A DNA stretch of 12,392 nt from an uncultured Ruminococcus sp. (lineage in GTDB: Bacteria > Bacillota > Clostridia > Oscillospirales > Acutalibacteraceae): positions 1 to 12,392 of the forward strand of contig CACXGH010000243.1 in the NCBI GenBank assembly GCA_902767175.1, written 5' to 3'. The position numbers were made by a program, and so were the translations under genes. The first letter of the stretch is position 1, and every line of letters begins with the position of its first letter. The notes beneath the pieces were generated by a model. It searched no databases, was not told where the DNA came from, and saw nothing but the letters and a program-made list of their open reading frames with translations. Positions 1 to 7,252 of this stretch are shown one piece after another.

Positions 1-83
1 AGGAGCTAAAGCTCCCCGACGTCTGTTGACGGCGTCGCTCGCTCCAATCAAGCGAGCTTGTTGGAGCTTTGCTCCTTGTTTAA
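1..83 (+). repeat. 83-bp hairpin-rich dispersed repeat, copy 1
   Basis: First of three copies of an 83-bp unit, the others being at 925-1007 (inverted) and 7407-7489. By eye it differs from the other two at 4 of 83 positions each. It begins AGGAGCTAAAGCTCC and ends GGAGCTTTGCTCCTTGTTTAA minus one base, so its ends are near-inverted repeats of each other and each end is also a small hairpin. Inside are CGACG/CGTCG arms and GCTCGCT/AGCGAGC arms. The copy starts at the first base of the window, so the outer flank seen at copies 2 and 3 cannot be checked. It sits 24 bp beyond the stop codon of the minus-strand MBL-fold gene and may lie in the 3' end of its transcript. The structure suggests a MITE- or REP-like element; no transposase is visible. 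Confidence 0.9.
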
Positions 84-107
84 GGTGTGATTTGTTCGGT
101 GGTTCCC

Positions 108-911
108 TTATCCTTTGACTATTTCGGGAAATGAGCGTGAATGCAGAAAGCGTATGGTGACATCAGGATTTTCTCTGTGAAGTCTGCGGAGCGTCGACAG
201 CGTGACGAGATAATCGTCAGCGTCGGACTGCAATGAGAGCAGTTTATCCGAAGGAACAAGCCCTTCGTCCAGAACACGCTCATCTACAGCGGCATCTGCC
301 GCATAAAGCAGCCTGCTTTCGGTAAAATAAAGTCCGAGCATGGCTCTGCTGTGTCCTTTCAGGTCAAAGCCGAGCACAGAGCCGTCTCCTGAAATGTCGT
401 ATACCCATTTAAAATAATTATTAAGAAAGGTCTGTCCGTTGAAAATACCTGCCGCTTTAATGGGTATCGAGTCATCGGGCAGGGTACTTTTCATCATATC
501 TTCATCGGTATCCCTTGTTTTTATCAGACAAAGCACCTGTGCGCTTGAAATAAGCTCATACTTCGGCATGAGCGGCAAAGCGCCGCAGCACTCAGGGCTG
601 CAGTGGGTAAGTATTACCTTCTTTACGACAAGAGGGTCTATATTTTCTTTGTCGAGCTGCTCAGTAATGCTGTCGGGATCCTCAAATCTGAGCTTATGCT
701 TCTGTTTATAGCTTATAAACTGAGGGAGTTTCTTCTTAAGCAGTCCGGTGCAGCCTGTATTAATAAGTATTGTGCCAAGTTTGCGGTGTTCAAGCATGAG
801 AACATTTACCGGCAAGGTCTGTTCTCCGGAATCGGAGTTTATAAAAAGATCCGAGAAATTGAAAACTTCCTCACCGCAGACGAATTGTCTTATTGAAATT
901 ATCTTGTTCAT
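108..911 (-). CDS. MBL-fold protein with an altered metal-binding motif
   Basis: A 267-aa protein of the metallo-beta-lactamase superfamily; substrate unknown. The fold is suggested by an N-terminal strand-turn (ILINTG, usually DTG), the LTH motif at about residue 103, GH at 186-187, the AAD acid at 206 and a late histidine at 257. The usual H-x-H-x-D-H signature reads H103-C-S105-P-E107-C108. The second and third histidines are therefore replaced by Ser and Cys, and the Asp by Glu. The metal site is changed or lost, so hydrolase activity is not assured; a Cys-containing site is possible. No signal peptide is seen, so it is probably cytoplasmic. The ATG at 911 is chosen because GGAG lies 8 nt upstream. 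The frame stays open to 950, but only through repeat copy 2 and from a TTG. The gene is monocistronic and flanked on both sides by inverted repeat copies. Confidence 0.8.
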   Translation of the reverse strand: MNKIISIRQFVCGEEVFNFSDLFINSDSGEQTLPVNVLMLEHRKLGTILINTGCTGLLKKKLPQFISYKQKHKLRFEDPDSITEQLDKENIDPLVVKKVILTHCSPECCGALPLMPKYELISSAQVLCLIKTRDTDEDMMKSTLPDDSIPIKAAGIFNGQTFLNNYFKWVYDISGDGSVLGFDLKGHSRAMLGLYFTESRLLYAADAAVDERVLDEGLVPSDKLLSLQSDADDYLVTLSTLRRLHRENPDVTIRFLHSRSFPEIVKG

Positions 912-924
912 TGCAGTATCTCCA

Positions 925-1023
925 TTAAACAAGGAGCTAAGCTCCAACAAGCTCGCTTGATCGGAGCGAGCGACGTAGTCAACAGACGTCGGGGAGCTTT
1001 AGCTCCTGCCGACGTTTGTTATA
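925..1023 (-). repeat. 83-bp repeat copy 2 with outer flank, in the 5' leader of the MBL-fold gene
   Basis: The 83-bp core is 925-1007, inverted relative to copies 1 and 3 and different from copy 3 at only two positions. The adjoining bases 1010-1023, read on the minus strand, are TATAACAAACGTCG, which recur exactly at 7253-7266 beside copy 3. The full element is therefore probably about 99 bp, with imperfect terminal repeats TATAACAAACG and TTAAACAAGGAG. It lies between the predicted promoter (1058-1086) and the start codon at 911, and ends 13 bp before that codon, so it should form most of the mRNA leader. It carries hairpins GGAGCT/AGCTCC at both ends, CGACG/CGTCG, and GCTCGCT/AGCGAGC. Confidence 0.88.
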
Positions 1024-1057
1024 GCTTTTTCTTCTATCGGACAGGTCTTATATACAT

Positions 1058-1086
1058 ATTTTATAATTCCCGGCCTTAATCGTCAA
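1058..1086 (-). promoter_or_regulatory. Predicted sigma-A promoter for the MBL-fold gene
   Basis: Read on the minus strand: -35 TTGACG (1081-1086), 17-bp spacer, -10 TAAAAT (1058-1063). A shifted -10, TATAAA, with a 15-bp spacer is also possible. Transcription would start near 1050, giving a leader of about 140 nt that contains repeat copy 2. Confidence 0.6.
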
Positions 1087-1155
1087 TACCTTAAATTAAT
1101 TGCATGACAAATTGACCGTTTTGTATGACAAGGCAAAAATTTTTTCTCATAAGTA

Positions 1156-1184
1156 TTGTTAAATCTGATTTTTTTTGGTATCAT
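1156..1184 (+). promoter_or_regulatory. Predicted sigma-A promoter for the PrsA-like gene
   Basis: -35 TTGTTA (1156-1161), 17-bp spacer containing a run of eight T, -10 TATCAT (1179-1184). The start site would be near 1191, about 44 nt before the ATG at 1235. An upstream TTGACC near 1110 has no good -10 partner. The rest of 1024-1155 is AT-rich and shows nothing else beyond the minus-strand promoter. Confidence 0.5.
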
Positions 1185-1234
1185 AAACAATGGACTTTTT
1201 TAAACAAAAATTCGTAAACAGGGAGATGTTAAAA

Positions 1235-2968
1235 ATGTCAGGACTAAACAGAATTACGAAGAAAATTTCCATAATGATCATAGCAGGAGCACTTGCGGTC
1301 TCAACAGTCATGTCGGGCTGTGGAGCGTTCAATAAAGAAACAGACAATACTCAGAGCGCAGCACCTTCGGAGTCGGGTGCTCTCAATTCGGGAGAAACCT
1401 CACAGACGACAGACCTCGGTGGAAGTATTGCCGTAAAATCAGACAACTATCAGATACCCGTTGCAATAGCCTCCTTCCTTTTTAACAGCTACTATAATAA
1501 CCGCAGAGACTATGCCGCATATCAGGGGCTTGATGTTACAAAGAGCCTGAAAGAGCAGTTCTATAATGAGGAGCAGGGTACCACCTGGTTTGATGTATTC
1601 ATGGACGAAACAAAGACCTATCTTACACAGGTGCTTGTGCTTTGTGAGGCGGCGAAGGCAGACGGCGTTGTTCTTGAAGCCGAGGACGATGAAACTGTAG
1701 AAAAGACTCTTGAGTCTATCCGTGAGGCTGCGAAAACGGCAGATAAGAGCTATGAGGACTATATTGCCGAGAATTTCGGAAAAGGTCTTACGGAAAATGA
1801 CATAAAGGAATATCTTGAGCTGACAGCCCTTGCTTCTAAATATTACAATAAAGTGTATGACGGATTCAAGTATACCGATGAAGAATACGAAAAGGCTTAT
1901 GAGGAGAATAAGACAAGCTATCAGTATGCAGACTTTCTGAGATATAATTTCAGCTTCTCTACAGGGGCAGAGACCTCTGAGGACAGTGCGGCAGAAAAAG
2001 ATGCCAAGGATAAGGCAAAGGCTTATGCGGAAGATCTTGCAAAATGTACGACAGAAAAGGAATTCAAGGCTTATGTAAAGAAGTATCTTACGCAGAATCC
2101 GCAGATCGTAACGGCTGCGTCAGAGAGCGAAATGACCGGTGACGAAGTCAAGGCGGCTATAGAGACTGCGGTAGAAAACACATACTATAAAAAGTATGCC
2201 TATGAAGTGACATCTGTTGCAGGAAAATGGATATTTGACCTTGCAAGAAAGCCGCTTGATACAACCGTAATAGAGAACACCAATTCCTATACCGCACTTG
2301 TTCTGATAAAGCCTGCCTACCGTGACGAGACAGTCGGCAGAGATGTAAGGCATATACTCTTTACTCCGAAGTCATACGGAGGAACTGAAGAGAGCGAGCA
2401 GAAAACACTCCAAAAGGCACAGGAGGTATATGATAAGTGGAAATCCGGAGAAAAGACGGAGGAATCATTTGCAGAGCTTGCAAAGCAGTTCAGCGATGAT
2501 ACAGGATCTAAGGAGAACGGAGGTCTTTATAAGGACGTCAAGGAAGGCGAAATGGTAACGGAGTTCGACACCTGGCTCTTTTACGGTGAGAGAAAGCCCG
2601 GTGACAACGGCATTGTTCATACCAAGTTCGGATATCATCTGATGTATTATATAGGCGATAACGAGCCTGAGTGGAAAATATCCGTGGACACTCTCCTTCG
2701 CAAGTCGAGCTATGAGGAGACATACAAAAAGCTTACCGAGACATATAAGATCGAATATGATGAAAATGCTATAAACAGCATTGAGGAATCCGAGCCTGAG
2801 GAGTCATCCGCTATTACCTATGAGGAGTCAGGCACGGATACGGAGGAGTCATCTCAGGCAGTATCAGAGCAGACAGAGGTTTCCGGGAATAGTGAAGTTC
2901 CGCAGAAGAGCGAGACTTCCGGAATGAGTGAGACATCTCAGAGGAGCGAGGCTTCAAAGCAGGCTTGA
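1235..2968 (+). CDS. PrsA/SurA-type peptidyl-prolyl isomerase lipoprotein
   Basis: A 577-aa extracytoplasmic foldase candidate, acting on the outer face of the membrane to help secreted proteins fold. It has a lipoprotein signal peptide (basic start, hydrophobic core, lipobox MSGC with the lipid-bearing Cys at about residue 29). A Ser/Thr-rich spacer follows, then a long Lys/Glu-rich helical region (about 55-345) like the SurA/PrsA chaperone part. A parvulin domain spans about 367-476 and shows RHILF, ELAKQFSDD, NGGLY and a GYHLMY end. The last 65 or so residues are a low-complexity Glu/Ser/Thr tail. It is much longer than Bacillus PrsA (about 290 aa) because of the enlarged helical part and the tail. 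The frame is open from 1190, but the ATG at 1235 is preferred because GGGAG sits 9 nt before it; an ATG at 1226 would have no usable spacing. Confidence 0.88.
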   Translation: MSGLNRITKKISIMIIAGALAVSTVMSGCGAFNKETDNTQSAAPSESGALNSGETSQTTDLGGSIAVKSDNYQIPVAIASFLFNSYYNNRRDYAAYQGLDVTKSLKEQFYNEEQGTTWFDVFMDETKTYLTQVLVLCEAAKADGVVLEAEDDETVEKTLESIREAAKTADKSYEDYIAENFGKGLTENDIKEYLELTALASKYYNKVYDGFKYTDEEYEKAYEENKTSYQYADFLRYNFSFSTGAETSEDSAAEKDAKDKAKAYAEDLAKCTTEKEFKAYVKKYLTQNPQIVTAASESEMTGDEVKAAIETAVENTYYKKYAYEVTSVAGKWIFDLARKPLDTTVIENTNSYTALVLIKPAYRDETVGRDVRHILFTPKSYGGTEESEQKTLQKAQEVYDKWKSGEKTEESFAELAKQFSDDTGSKENGGLYKDVKEGEMVTEFDTWLFYGERKPGDNGIVHTKFGYHLMYYIGDNEPEWKISVDTLLRKSSYEETYKKLTETYKIEYDENAINSIEESEPEESSAITYEESGTDTEESSQAVSEQTEVSGNSEVPQKSETSGMSETSQRSEASKQA

Positions 2969-2987
2969 TAAAATTTAAAAAGCTCAT

Positions 2988-3015
2988 GCGGACACGGCAG
3001 ATCTGCTGTGTCCGC
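2988..3015 (+). terminator. Palindromic hairpin after the PrsA-like gene
   Basis: GCGGACACGGCAGA followed directly by TCTGCTGTGTCCGC: a 14-bp palindrome with one G-T pair, 19 bp after the stop codon. It lacks a T-run on the plus strand; the T-rich side is on the minus strand, where no gene reads through. It may act with the next hairpin to end transcription or protect the mRNA 3' end. Confidence 0.45.
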
Positions 3016-3053
3016 AATTCATAAGCAGAAAGAAACCGGAGCAATTGTATATC

Positions 3054-3098
3054 ATACTGCTATTAAAAGCAGACCTTGTCTGCTTTTAATGGGAGTAT
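3054..3098 (+). terminator. Perfect 13-bp dyad upstream of copA: intrinsic terminator or operator
   Basis: ATTAAAAGCAGAC (3062-3074), loop CTT, GTCTGCTTTTAAT (3078-3090). The pairing resumes further out as ATACT/AGTAT across 3-nt internal loops. The GC stem followed by TTTTAAT is a classic intrinsic terminator form and would separate the PrsA-like gene from copA. It ends only 29 bp before the copA start, so it could instead, or also, be a regulatory dyad. It does not match the TACAnnTGTA of CopY boxes. A TATAGT at 3096-3101 could be a copA -10, but its best -35 (TTGTCT, 3076) is only 14 bp away. Confidence 0.5.
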
Positions 3099-3126
3099 AG
3101 TATCAGAAGGAAGTGATACCGCTTTA

Positions 3127-5673
3127 ATGAAACAGTATAATATTACGGGCATGAGCTGCGCCGCCTGTCAGGCAAGGGTCGAAAAGGCTGTATCAGCCGT
3201 TGACGGAGTAACGGCCTGCTCTGTAAGCCTTCTTACAAATTCAATGGGTGTTGAGGGCAGTGCGGACGAACAGGCTGTTATACGGGCTGTCGAAAATGCA
3301 GGCTACGGAGCCTCCCTCAAGGAAAAGGGCAGAAGTACCGGTATATCCGCAGATGATGATGCACTGAGCGACAAAGAAACGCCTAAGCTCAAAAAAAGGC
3401 TGTTTGCGTCTGCTGCATTTCTTCTTGTGCTGATGTACTTTTCAATGGGCGTTAATATGTTCGGTTTTCCTCTGCCGGAGTTTTTAAAGGAAAATTGTGT
3501 GGCTTTGGGACTTATACAGCTCCTGCTTTCGGGTATAATAATGGTGATAAATCAGAAATTTTTTATCAGCGGAGCAAGAAGCCTTTTTCATCTTTCTCCG
3601 AATATGGATACACTTATTGCAATGGGCTCGGGTGTATCGTTTGTGTACAGTACAGCGGTGCTGTTTGTAATGACCTCTGCAGTTATGGAGGGCAGAAATG
3701 AATATGCAATGAGTCTTATGCATGAACTGTACTTTGAGTCGGCGGCTATGATACTCACTCTTATCACAGTCGGCAAAACGCTGGAGGCTTATTCAAAGGG
3801 AAAGACAACAAGTGCGCTCAGGGGACTCATGAGCCTTGCACCCAAGACAGCGGTAATTATCAGGGACGGCAGGGAGGTTGAAGTACCTCTTGAAGATGTA
3901 AGAAGGGGAGATATATTCGCAGTAAGGGCAGGAGACAGCATACCTGTTGACGGAGTTGTCATAGAGGGCAGCAGTGCCGTTGATGAATCTGCGCTTACGG
4001 GAGAGAGCATTCCCGTTGACAAAACGGCGGGCAGTACAGTTACATCGGCTTCGATAAATCTTTCGGGCTATCTGAAATGCCGTGCGGAAAGAGTCGGAGA
4101 GGATACAACGCTTTCGGAGATAATATCAATGGTAAGCGATGCGGCAGCTACAAAAGCTCCTGCTGCAAAGCTTGCCGACAGAATATCCCTTGTATTTGTG
4201 CCTGCTGTGCTTGCGCTTGCTGTTATTGTTACGGCTATATGGCTTATATGCGGCGCAGCGATAGGAACAGCACTTGCAAAGGGAATATGTGTGCTTGTCG
4301 TTTCATGTCCGTGTGCGCTCGGACTTGCGACACCTGTTGCTATTATGGTAGGAAACGGTGTCGGGGCAAAAAACGGCATACTTTTCAAAACCGCTCAGGC
4401 GCTGCAGGAAACAGGCAGGGCTGATATAGTTGTCCTTGACAAAACAGGAACAATAACAATGGGCAAGCCTGTTGTTACCGATATTATTGCAGCAGAAGGA
4501 ATACAGCAGACGGAACTGCTTGAAACAGCAGCGGCGCTTGAATTCAAAAGCGTTCATCCGCTTGCGGCGGCTATAAACAGCTTTGTTCTTGAGAAGGGAA
4601 TAAAGCCGAAGGAAACCGAGAACTTTACCGAACACAGCGGCAGCGGAGTAAGTGCCGTTCTTGAAGGCAAAATGATAGCAGGAGGAAGCAGAAGCTTCAT
4701 TTCGGGAATTTGCAGTATACCGAAAGAGCTGTCAGAACGGCTTGACAGTCTTTCAGCAGAGGGAAAGACGCCTATGCTGTTTGTAAGGGACAAAAAAATG
4801 TGCGGCATAATAGCCGTAGCCGATACTATAAAGAAGGACTCCGCAAATGCTGTAAAAGAGATGCAAAACAGAGGAATATATGTTATAATGCTTACAGGCG
4901 ATAATGCTGTAACTGCCGGGGTCATAGGAAAGCAGGCAGGCGTTGATAAGGTTATTTCAGGGGTAAAGCCTGATGAAAAGGGAAGGGTCATTCAGCGGCT
5001 GTCAGAAAAGGGCAGAGTTATAATGATAGGAGACGGAATAAATGATGCTCCCGCACTTACCGCTGCCGATGTAGGAATGGCTATAGGCGCAGGAACAGAT
5101 GTCGCAGTAGATGCCGCAGATGCAGTGCTCATGAAAAGCAGGCTTACGGACGCTGCTGCAGCTATAAGGCTGTCAGCTCAGACCTACAGGAATATCAGGG
5201 AAAATCTTTTCTGGGCGCTGTTCTATAATGTACTGCTTATACCTGTTGCGGCAGGTGCGTATTCTTTTCTGGGAATTAATATGAGCCCTATGTTCGGTGC
5301 GGCGGCAATGAGCCTTTCAAGCGTTTTCGTAATAACCAATGCGCTGAGGCTGAATACGTTCAGGCTTTATGACACAAGGCATGACAAAAAGAAGAAAAGA
5401 CGGGTTTCAGGCTCTGAGCTTGAAGAATTGATCATCAACAAAGAATCAACGGAGGTAAACACAATGGAAAAGACTATAAGAATCGAAGGTATGATGTGCC
5501 CTCATTGTGAGGCAAGTGTAAAAAAGGCTCTTGAAGCTGTTGAGGGCGTTGAAAGTGCACAGGCAAGCCATGAAAAGGGCTGTGCCGTAGTAAAGCTTTC
5601 GGCAGAGGTCAGCGATGAGGTGCTTAAAAAAGCTGTTGAGGACAAGGATTATAAGGTGCTGTCCGTAGAATAA
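3127..5673 (+). CDS. copA: Copper-type P1B ATPase with C-terminal CopZ-like domain
   Basis: An 848-aa membrane pump that exports copper (probably Cu+) using ATP. In order it has: an N-terminal heavy-metal-associated domain (residues 1-68, GMSCAAC with C11/C14); membrane helices; actuator TGES at 291-294; metal-site CPC at 394-396; phosphorylation DKTGT starting at D438; the HP motif at 477-478; GDGINDAP at 635-642; two last helices; a Lys/Arg-rich stretch; and a second HMA domain from about 780 (GMMCPHC, C791/C794). CPC with these motifs identifies the copper/silver class. The ATG at 3127 is preferred over an in-frame TTG at 3076, which lies in the dyad loop; a purine-rich AAGGAAG lies upstream but is rather distant. 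The C-terminal domain has its own ribosome binding site. relQ follows after 39 bp. No copper regulator gene is in the window. Confidence 0.93.
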   Translation: MKQYNITGMSCAACQARVEKAVSAVDGVTACSVSLLTNSMGVEGSADEQAVIRAVENAGYGASLKEKGRSTGISADDDALSDKETPKLKKRLFASAAFLLVLMYFSMGVNMFGFPLPEFLKENCVALGLIQLLLSGIIMVINQKFFISGARSLFHLSPNMDTLIAMGSGVSFVYSTAVLFVMTSAVMEGRNEYAMSLMHELYFESAAMILTLITVGKTLEAYSKGKTTSALRGLMSLAPKTAVIIRDGREVEVPLEDVRRGDIFAVRAGDSIPVDGVVIEGSSAVDESALTGESIPVDKTAGSTVTSASINLSGYLKCRAERVGEDTTLSEIISMVSDAAATKAPAAKLADRISLVFVPAVLALAVIVTAIWLICGAAIGTALAKGICVLVVSCPCALGLATPVAIMVGNGVGAKNGILFKTAQALQETGRADIVVLDKTGTITMGKPVVTDIIAAEGIQQTELLETAAALEFKSVHPLAAAINSFVLEKGIKPKETENFTEHSGSGVSAVLEGKMIAGGSRSFISGICSIPKELSERLDSLSAEGKTPMLFVRDKKMCGIIAVADTIKKDSANAVKEMQNRGIYVIMLTGDNAVTAGVIGKQAGVDKVISGVKPDEKGRVIQRLSEKGRVIMIGDGINDAPALTAADVGMAIGAGTDVAVDAADAVLMKSRLTDAAAAIRLSAQTYRNIRENLFWALFYNVLLIPVAAGAYSFLGINMSPMFGAAAMSLSSVFVITNALRLNTFRLYDTRHDKKKKRRVSGSELEELIINKESTEVNTMEKTIRIEGMMCPHCEASVKKALEAVEGVESAQASHEKGCAVVKLSAEVSDEVLKKAVEDKDYKVLSVE
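5464..5673 (+). CDS. Possible separately translated CopZ-like copper chaperone, internal to copA
   Basis: A 69-aa heavy-metal-associated domain in frame with the end of copA. The sequence GGAGGT at 5451-5456 followed 7 nt later by ATG is a near-perfect start signal inside the copA frame. The domain begins MEKTIRIEGMMCPHC and has typical Atx1/CopZ length and the metal-binding CxxC. No stop codon separates it from the pump, so it can be made as the pump's C-terminal domain. It may also be made as a free chaperone that carries Cu+ to the pump. C-terminal HMA domains in clostridial CopA proteins are, to my knowledge, not rare. The internal start is inferred from sequence only. Confidence 0.45.
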   Translation: MEKTIRIEGMMCPHCEASVKKALEAVEGVESAQASHEKGCAVVKLSAEVSDEVLKKAVEDKDYKVLSVE

Positions 5674-5712
5674 GAGTGCGTATAAGAGCCGAAATGACAA
5701 AAGGAGGTAAAA

Positions 5713-6441
5713 ATGCAGGAGGAAAGATTTCAGGGAGGACTTCCCGAGTCTCCCGACAAAATGGCAATGGAGCTTGTAAAATTTACGCAGCAGCTCAACT
5801 TCAATGAGGAAAAGCTTCTGGATCTTGTTCAGGAGAGCATTATCCCCGTTGAACAGTTTTTCGCCAATTATACCTGTGCTATCATGCGGATAGAGACGAA
5901 GTTCAAGGTGCTCAATGAGCAGTTTTCGGTCAAATATGACGGCAACCCGATAGAGTCGATAAAGAGCAGGGTAAAGGACTATGACAGCATTATAAGAAAG
6001 CTTATCAGAAAAAAACTGCCCAAGACACTTGAATCTATCGAGGAGAATATAAACGATATAGCCGGAGTAAGGGTGATATGCTCATTCGAGGAAGATATAT
6101 ACAGGCTGGCAAACTGTCTGCTCCAGCAGGACGATATAACGCTTATAAGACAGAAGGATTATATAAAATACCCCAAGCCCAGCGGATACAGAAGCCTGCA
6201 TCTTATTGTTTCAGTGCCTATCTTTCTTGAAAATGAAAAGAAGGAAGTAAAGGTAGAGGTACAGCTCCGGACAATAGCCATGGATTTCTGGGCGAGTCTT
6301 GAGCATAAGCTGAAATACAAAAAGAGCATTTCTCCCGAAAAGCTTGAAATGCTTACACAAGAACTGACAGACTGCGCTCAGATAAGCGCATCTCTTGACA
6401 CCCGTATGCAGAAGATACGCAACTATCTGCTTGAAACATGA
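5713..6441 (+). CDS. relQ: Small alarmone synthetase, RelQ/YjbM type
   Basis: A 242-aa GTP pyrophosphokinase that transfers pyrophosphate from ATP to GDP or GTP to make ppGpp/pppGpp, the stringent-response signals, in the cytoplasm. It has only the RelA/SpoT synthetase domain, with no HD hydrolase and no TGS/ACT regulatory parts, so it is a small alarmone synthetase. Visible signatures are the NDIAGVR segment (Mg-binding D115), KPSGYRSLH (155-163, guanosine pocket), EVQLRT (182-187) and E197 in the EHKLKYK segment. The length and the C-terminal helical region match RelQ (SAS1) better than RelP; the N-terminus is about 30-40 residues longer than the core. The start is firm: AGGAGG lies 5-6 nt before the ATG. 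It probably shares a transcript with copA, and it ends at a strong terminator. Confidence 0.88.
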   Translation: MQEERFQGGLPESPDKMAMELVKFTQQLNFNEEKLLDLVQESIIPVEQFFANYTCAIMRIETKFKVLNEQFSVKYDGNPIESIKSRVKDYDSIIRKLIRKKLPKTLESIEENINDIAGVRVICSFEEDIYRLANCLLQQDDITLIRQKDYIKYPKPSGYRSLHLIVSVPIFLENEKKEVKVEVQLRTIAMDFWASLEHKLKYKKSISPEKLEMLTQELTDCAQISASLDTRMQKIRNYLLET

Positions 6442-6446
6442 TAAAG

Positions 6447-6491
6447 AAAAATCCCCGTCAAGTACACACATTGTCTTGACGGGGTTATTTT
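6447..6491. terminator. Bidirectional intrinsic terminator between convergent genes
   Basis: Ten-bp stem CCCCGTCAAG (6453-6462) and CTTGACGGGG (6475-6484) with a 12-nt loop. It is followed by TTATTTT on the plus strand and, on the minus strand, by ATTTTTCTTT. It starts a few bases after the relQ stop and serves relQ from the left and the ligase gene from the right. T- and A-rich bases at 6495-6515 may help minus-strand termination. Confidence 0.88.
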
Positions 6492-6517
6492 GCGGTTTTT
6501 TAAAAACGGGTTTTTGA

Positions 6518-7228
6518 TTATTCCTCTGCACTTCCTACAGGGTGCATTAATATGATAGGTGTAGTCTCCTGTCCCTGACCTGCAGGATTGTCCTTTATGA
6601 ATTCCTTCAGGTGGGCTTCAATTCCCTTGAGGTCGTCAGAGAAGCCGAGTATCTCCTGTCCGAGGTCGTTTGCGTCTACCAGCATACATGATACACCGCA
6701 TTTTTCCTTTATCTCATTGCATACGCCCTTCGGATTTGCAGGCATCTCAATGCCGATATCACGGTATTCCGACCATACATGGTCATAAAAACCGTCAAGA
6801 CCTGAAACCTCTTCGCCTACGATCTCATAGAATACGCCCCTCTTGCCGAAAGGCTTTGTAACAGCACTGCAGAAGGAGGCCCAGAGTACCTTGGGCAGAC
6901 CTACATTGTCGATAGCGTACTGCATTTTTATTGTTTCACCGACACCGACGCCTGTATCGGGGTGTGAAGCAAATTTAGACAGGAACTTAGCCCAGAAACC
7001 GATTTTTATATCCTCACGCTTTACTACTCTGTTCTGACACAGAGCGATTATCTTCTCGCTTATTGAGATAAAATCTCCTTCGCTGTAGCCCGGAACTACA
7101 TATTTATTCATAATGTCAATGTAGGATTCGCCCTGCTTTACAAAATGAGTTTTGATAGCTCTTCTCTTATAAAGTTTGCCGTCTACTTCAATTTCTACTC
7201 TTTTTCCTTCGTTCATTGAATATTCCAT
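6518..7228 (-). CDS. F420-0:gamma-glutamyl ligase (CofE) family protein
   Basis: A 236-aa protein of the coenzyme F420-0:L-glutamate ligase family. Family members with known function add gamma-linked glutamate to F420-0 using GTP. Signs of the family are KTHFVKQGES (26-35), GDFISISEKI (51-60), an ALCQNR segment, the glycine-rich GVGVGETIKMQ (93-103), SAVTKPFGKRG, VDANDLGQEILG (184-195) and the C-terminal DNPAGQGQETTP (213-224). Most Firmicutes carrying such proteins are not known to make F420, and no other cof gene is here, so the true acceptor is unknown. The ATG at 7228 has GAGGGG 10 nt upstream. The frame stays open for 56 more codons, through the GC-rich insertion, giving a proline-rich extension. 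That extension is judged non-coding because it lacks a good start signal. It is transcribed alone, from the promoter at 7536-7564. Confidence 0.8.
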   Translation of the reverse strand: MEYSMNEGKRVEIEVDGKLYKRRAIKTHFVKQGESYIDIMNKYVVPGYSEGDFISISEKIIALCQNRVVKREDIKIGFWAKFLSKFASHPDTGVGVGETIKMQYAIDNVGLPKVLWASFCSAVTKPFGKRGVFYEIVGEEVSGLDGFYDHVWSEYRDIGIEMPANPKGVCNEIKEKCGVSCMLVDANDLGQEILGFSDDLKGIEAHLKEFIKDNPAGQGQETTPIILMHPVGSAEE

Positions 7229-7252
7229 GATAAAATATCCCCTCTTTGGTTT

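Noticed and set aside
912..950. Longer start for the MBL-fold gene (13 extra codons from a TTG)
   Set aside because: The extra codons come from repeat copy 2, and a good SD precedes the ATG at 911.
1..1007. CRISPR array
   Set aside because: The 83-bp repeats are long, inverted and far apart, with a gene rather than spacers between them.
3054..3098. CopY-type operator
   Set aside because: The dyad lacks the TACAnnTGTA core and has the form of an intrinsic terminator.
4068..4388. Open frames on the minus strand inside copA (also 4554-4991) and plus-strand frames inside the ligase and MBL genes
   Set aside because: They are shadows of well-supported genes, with no ribosome binding sites and no recognisable protein features.
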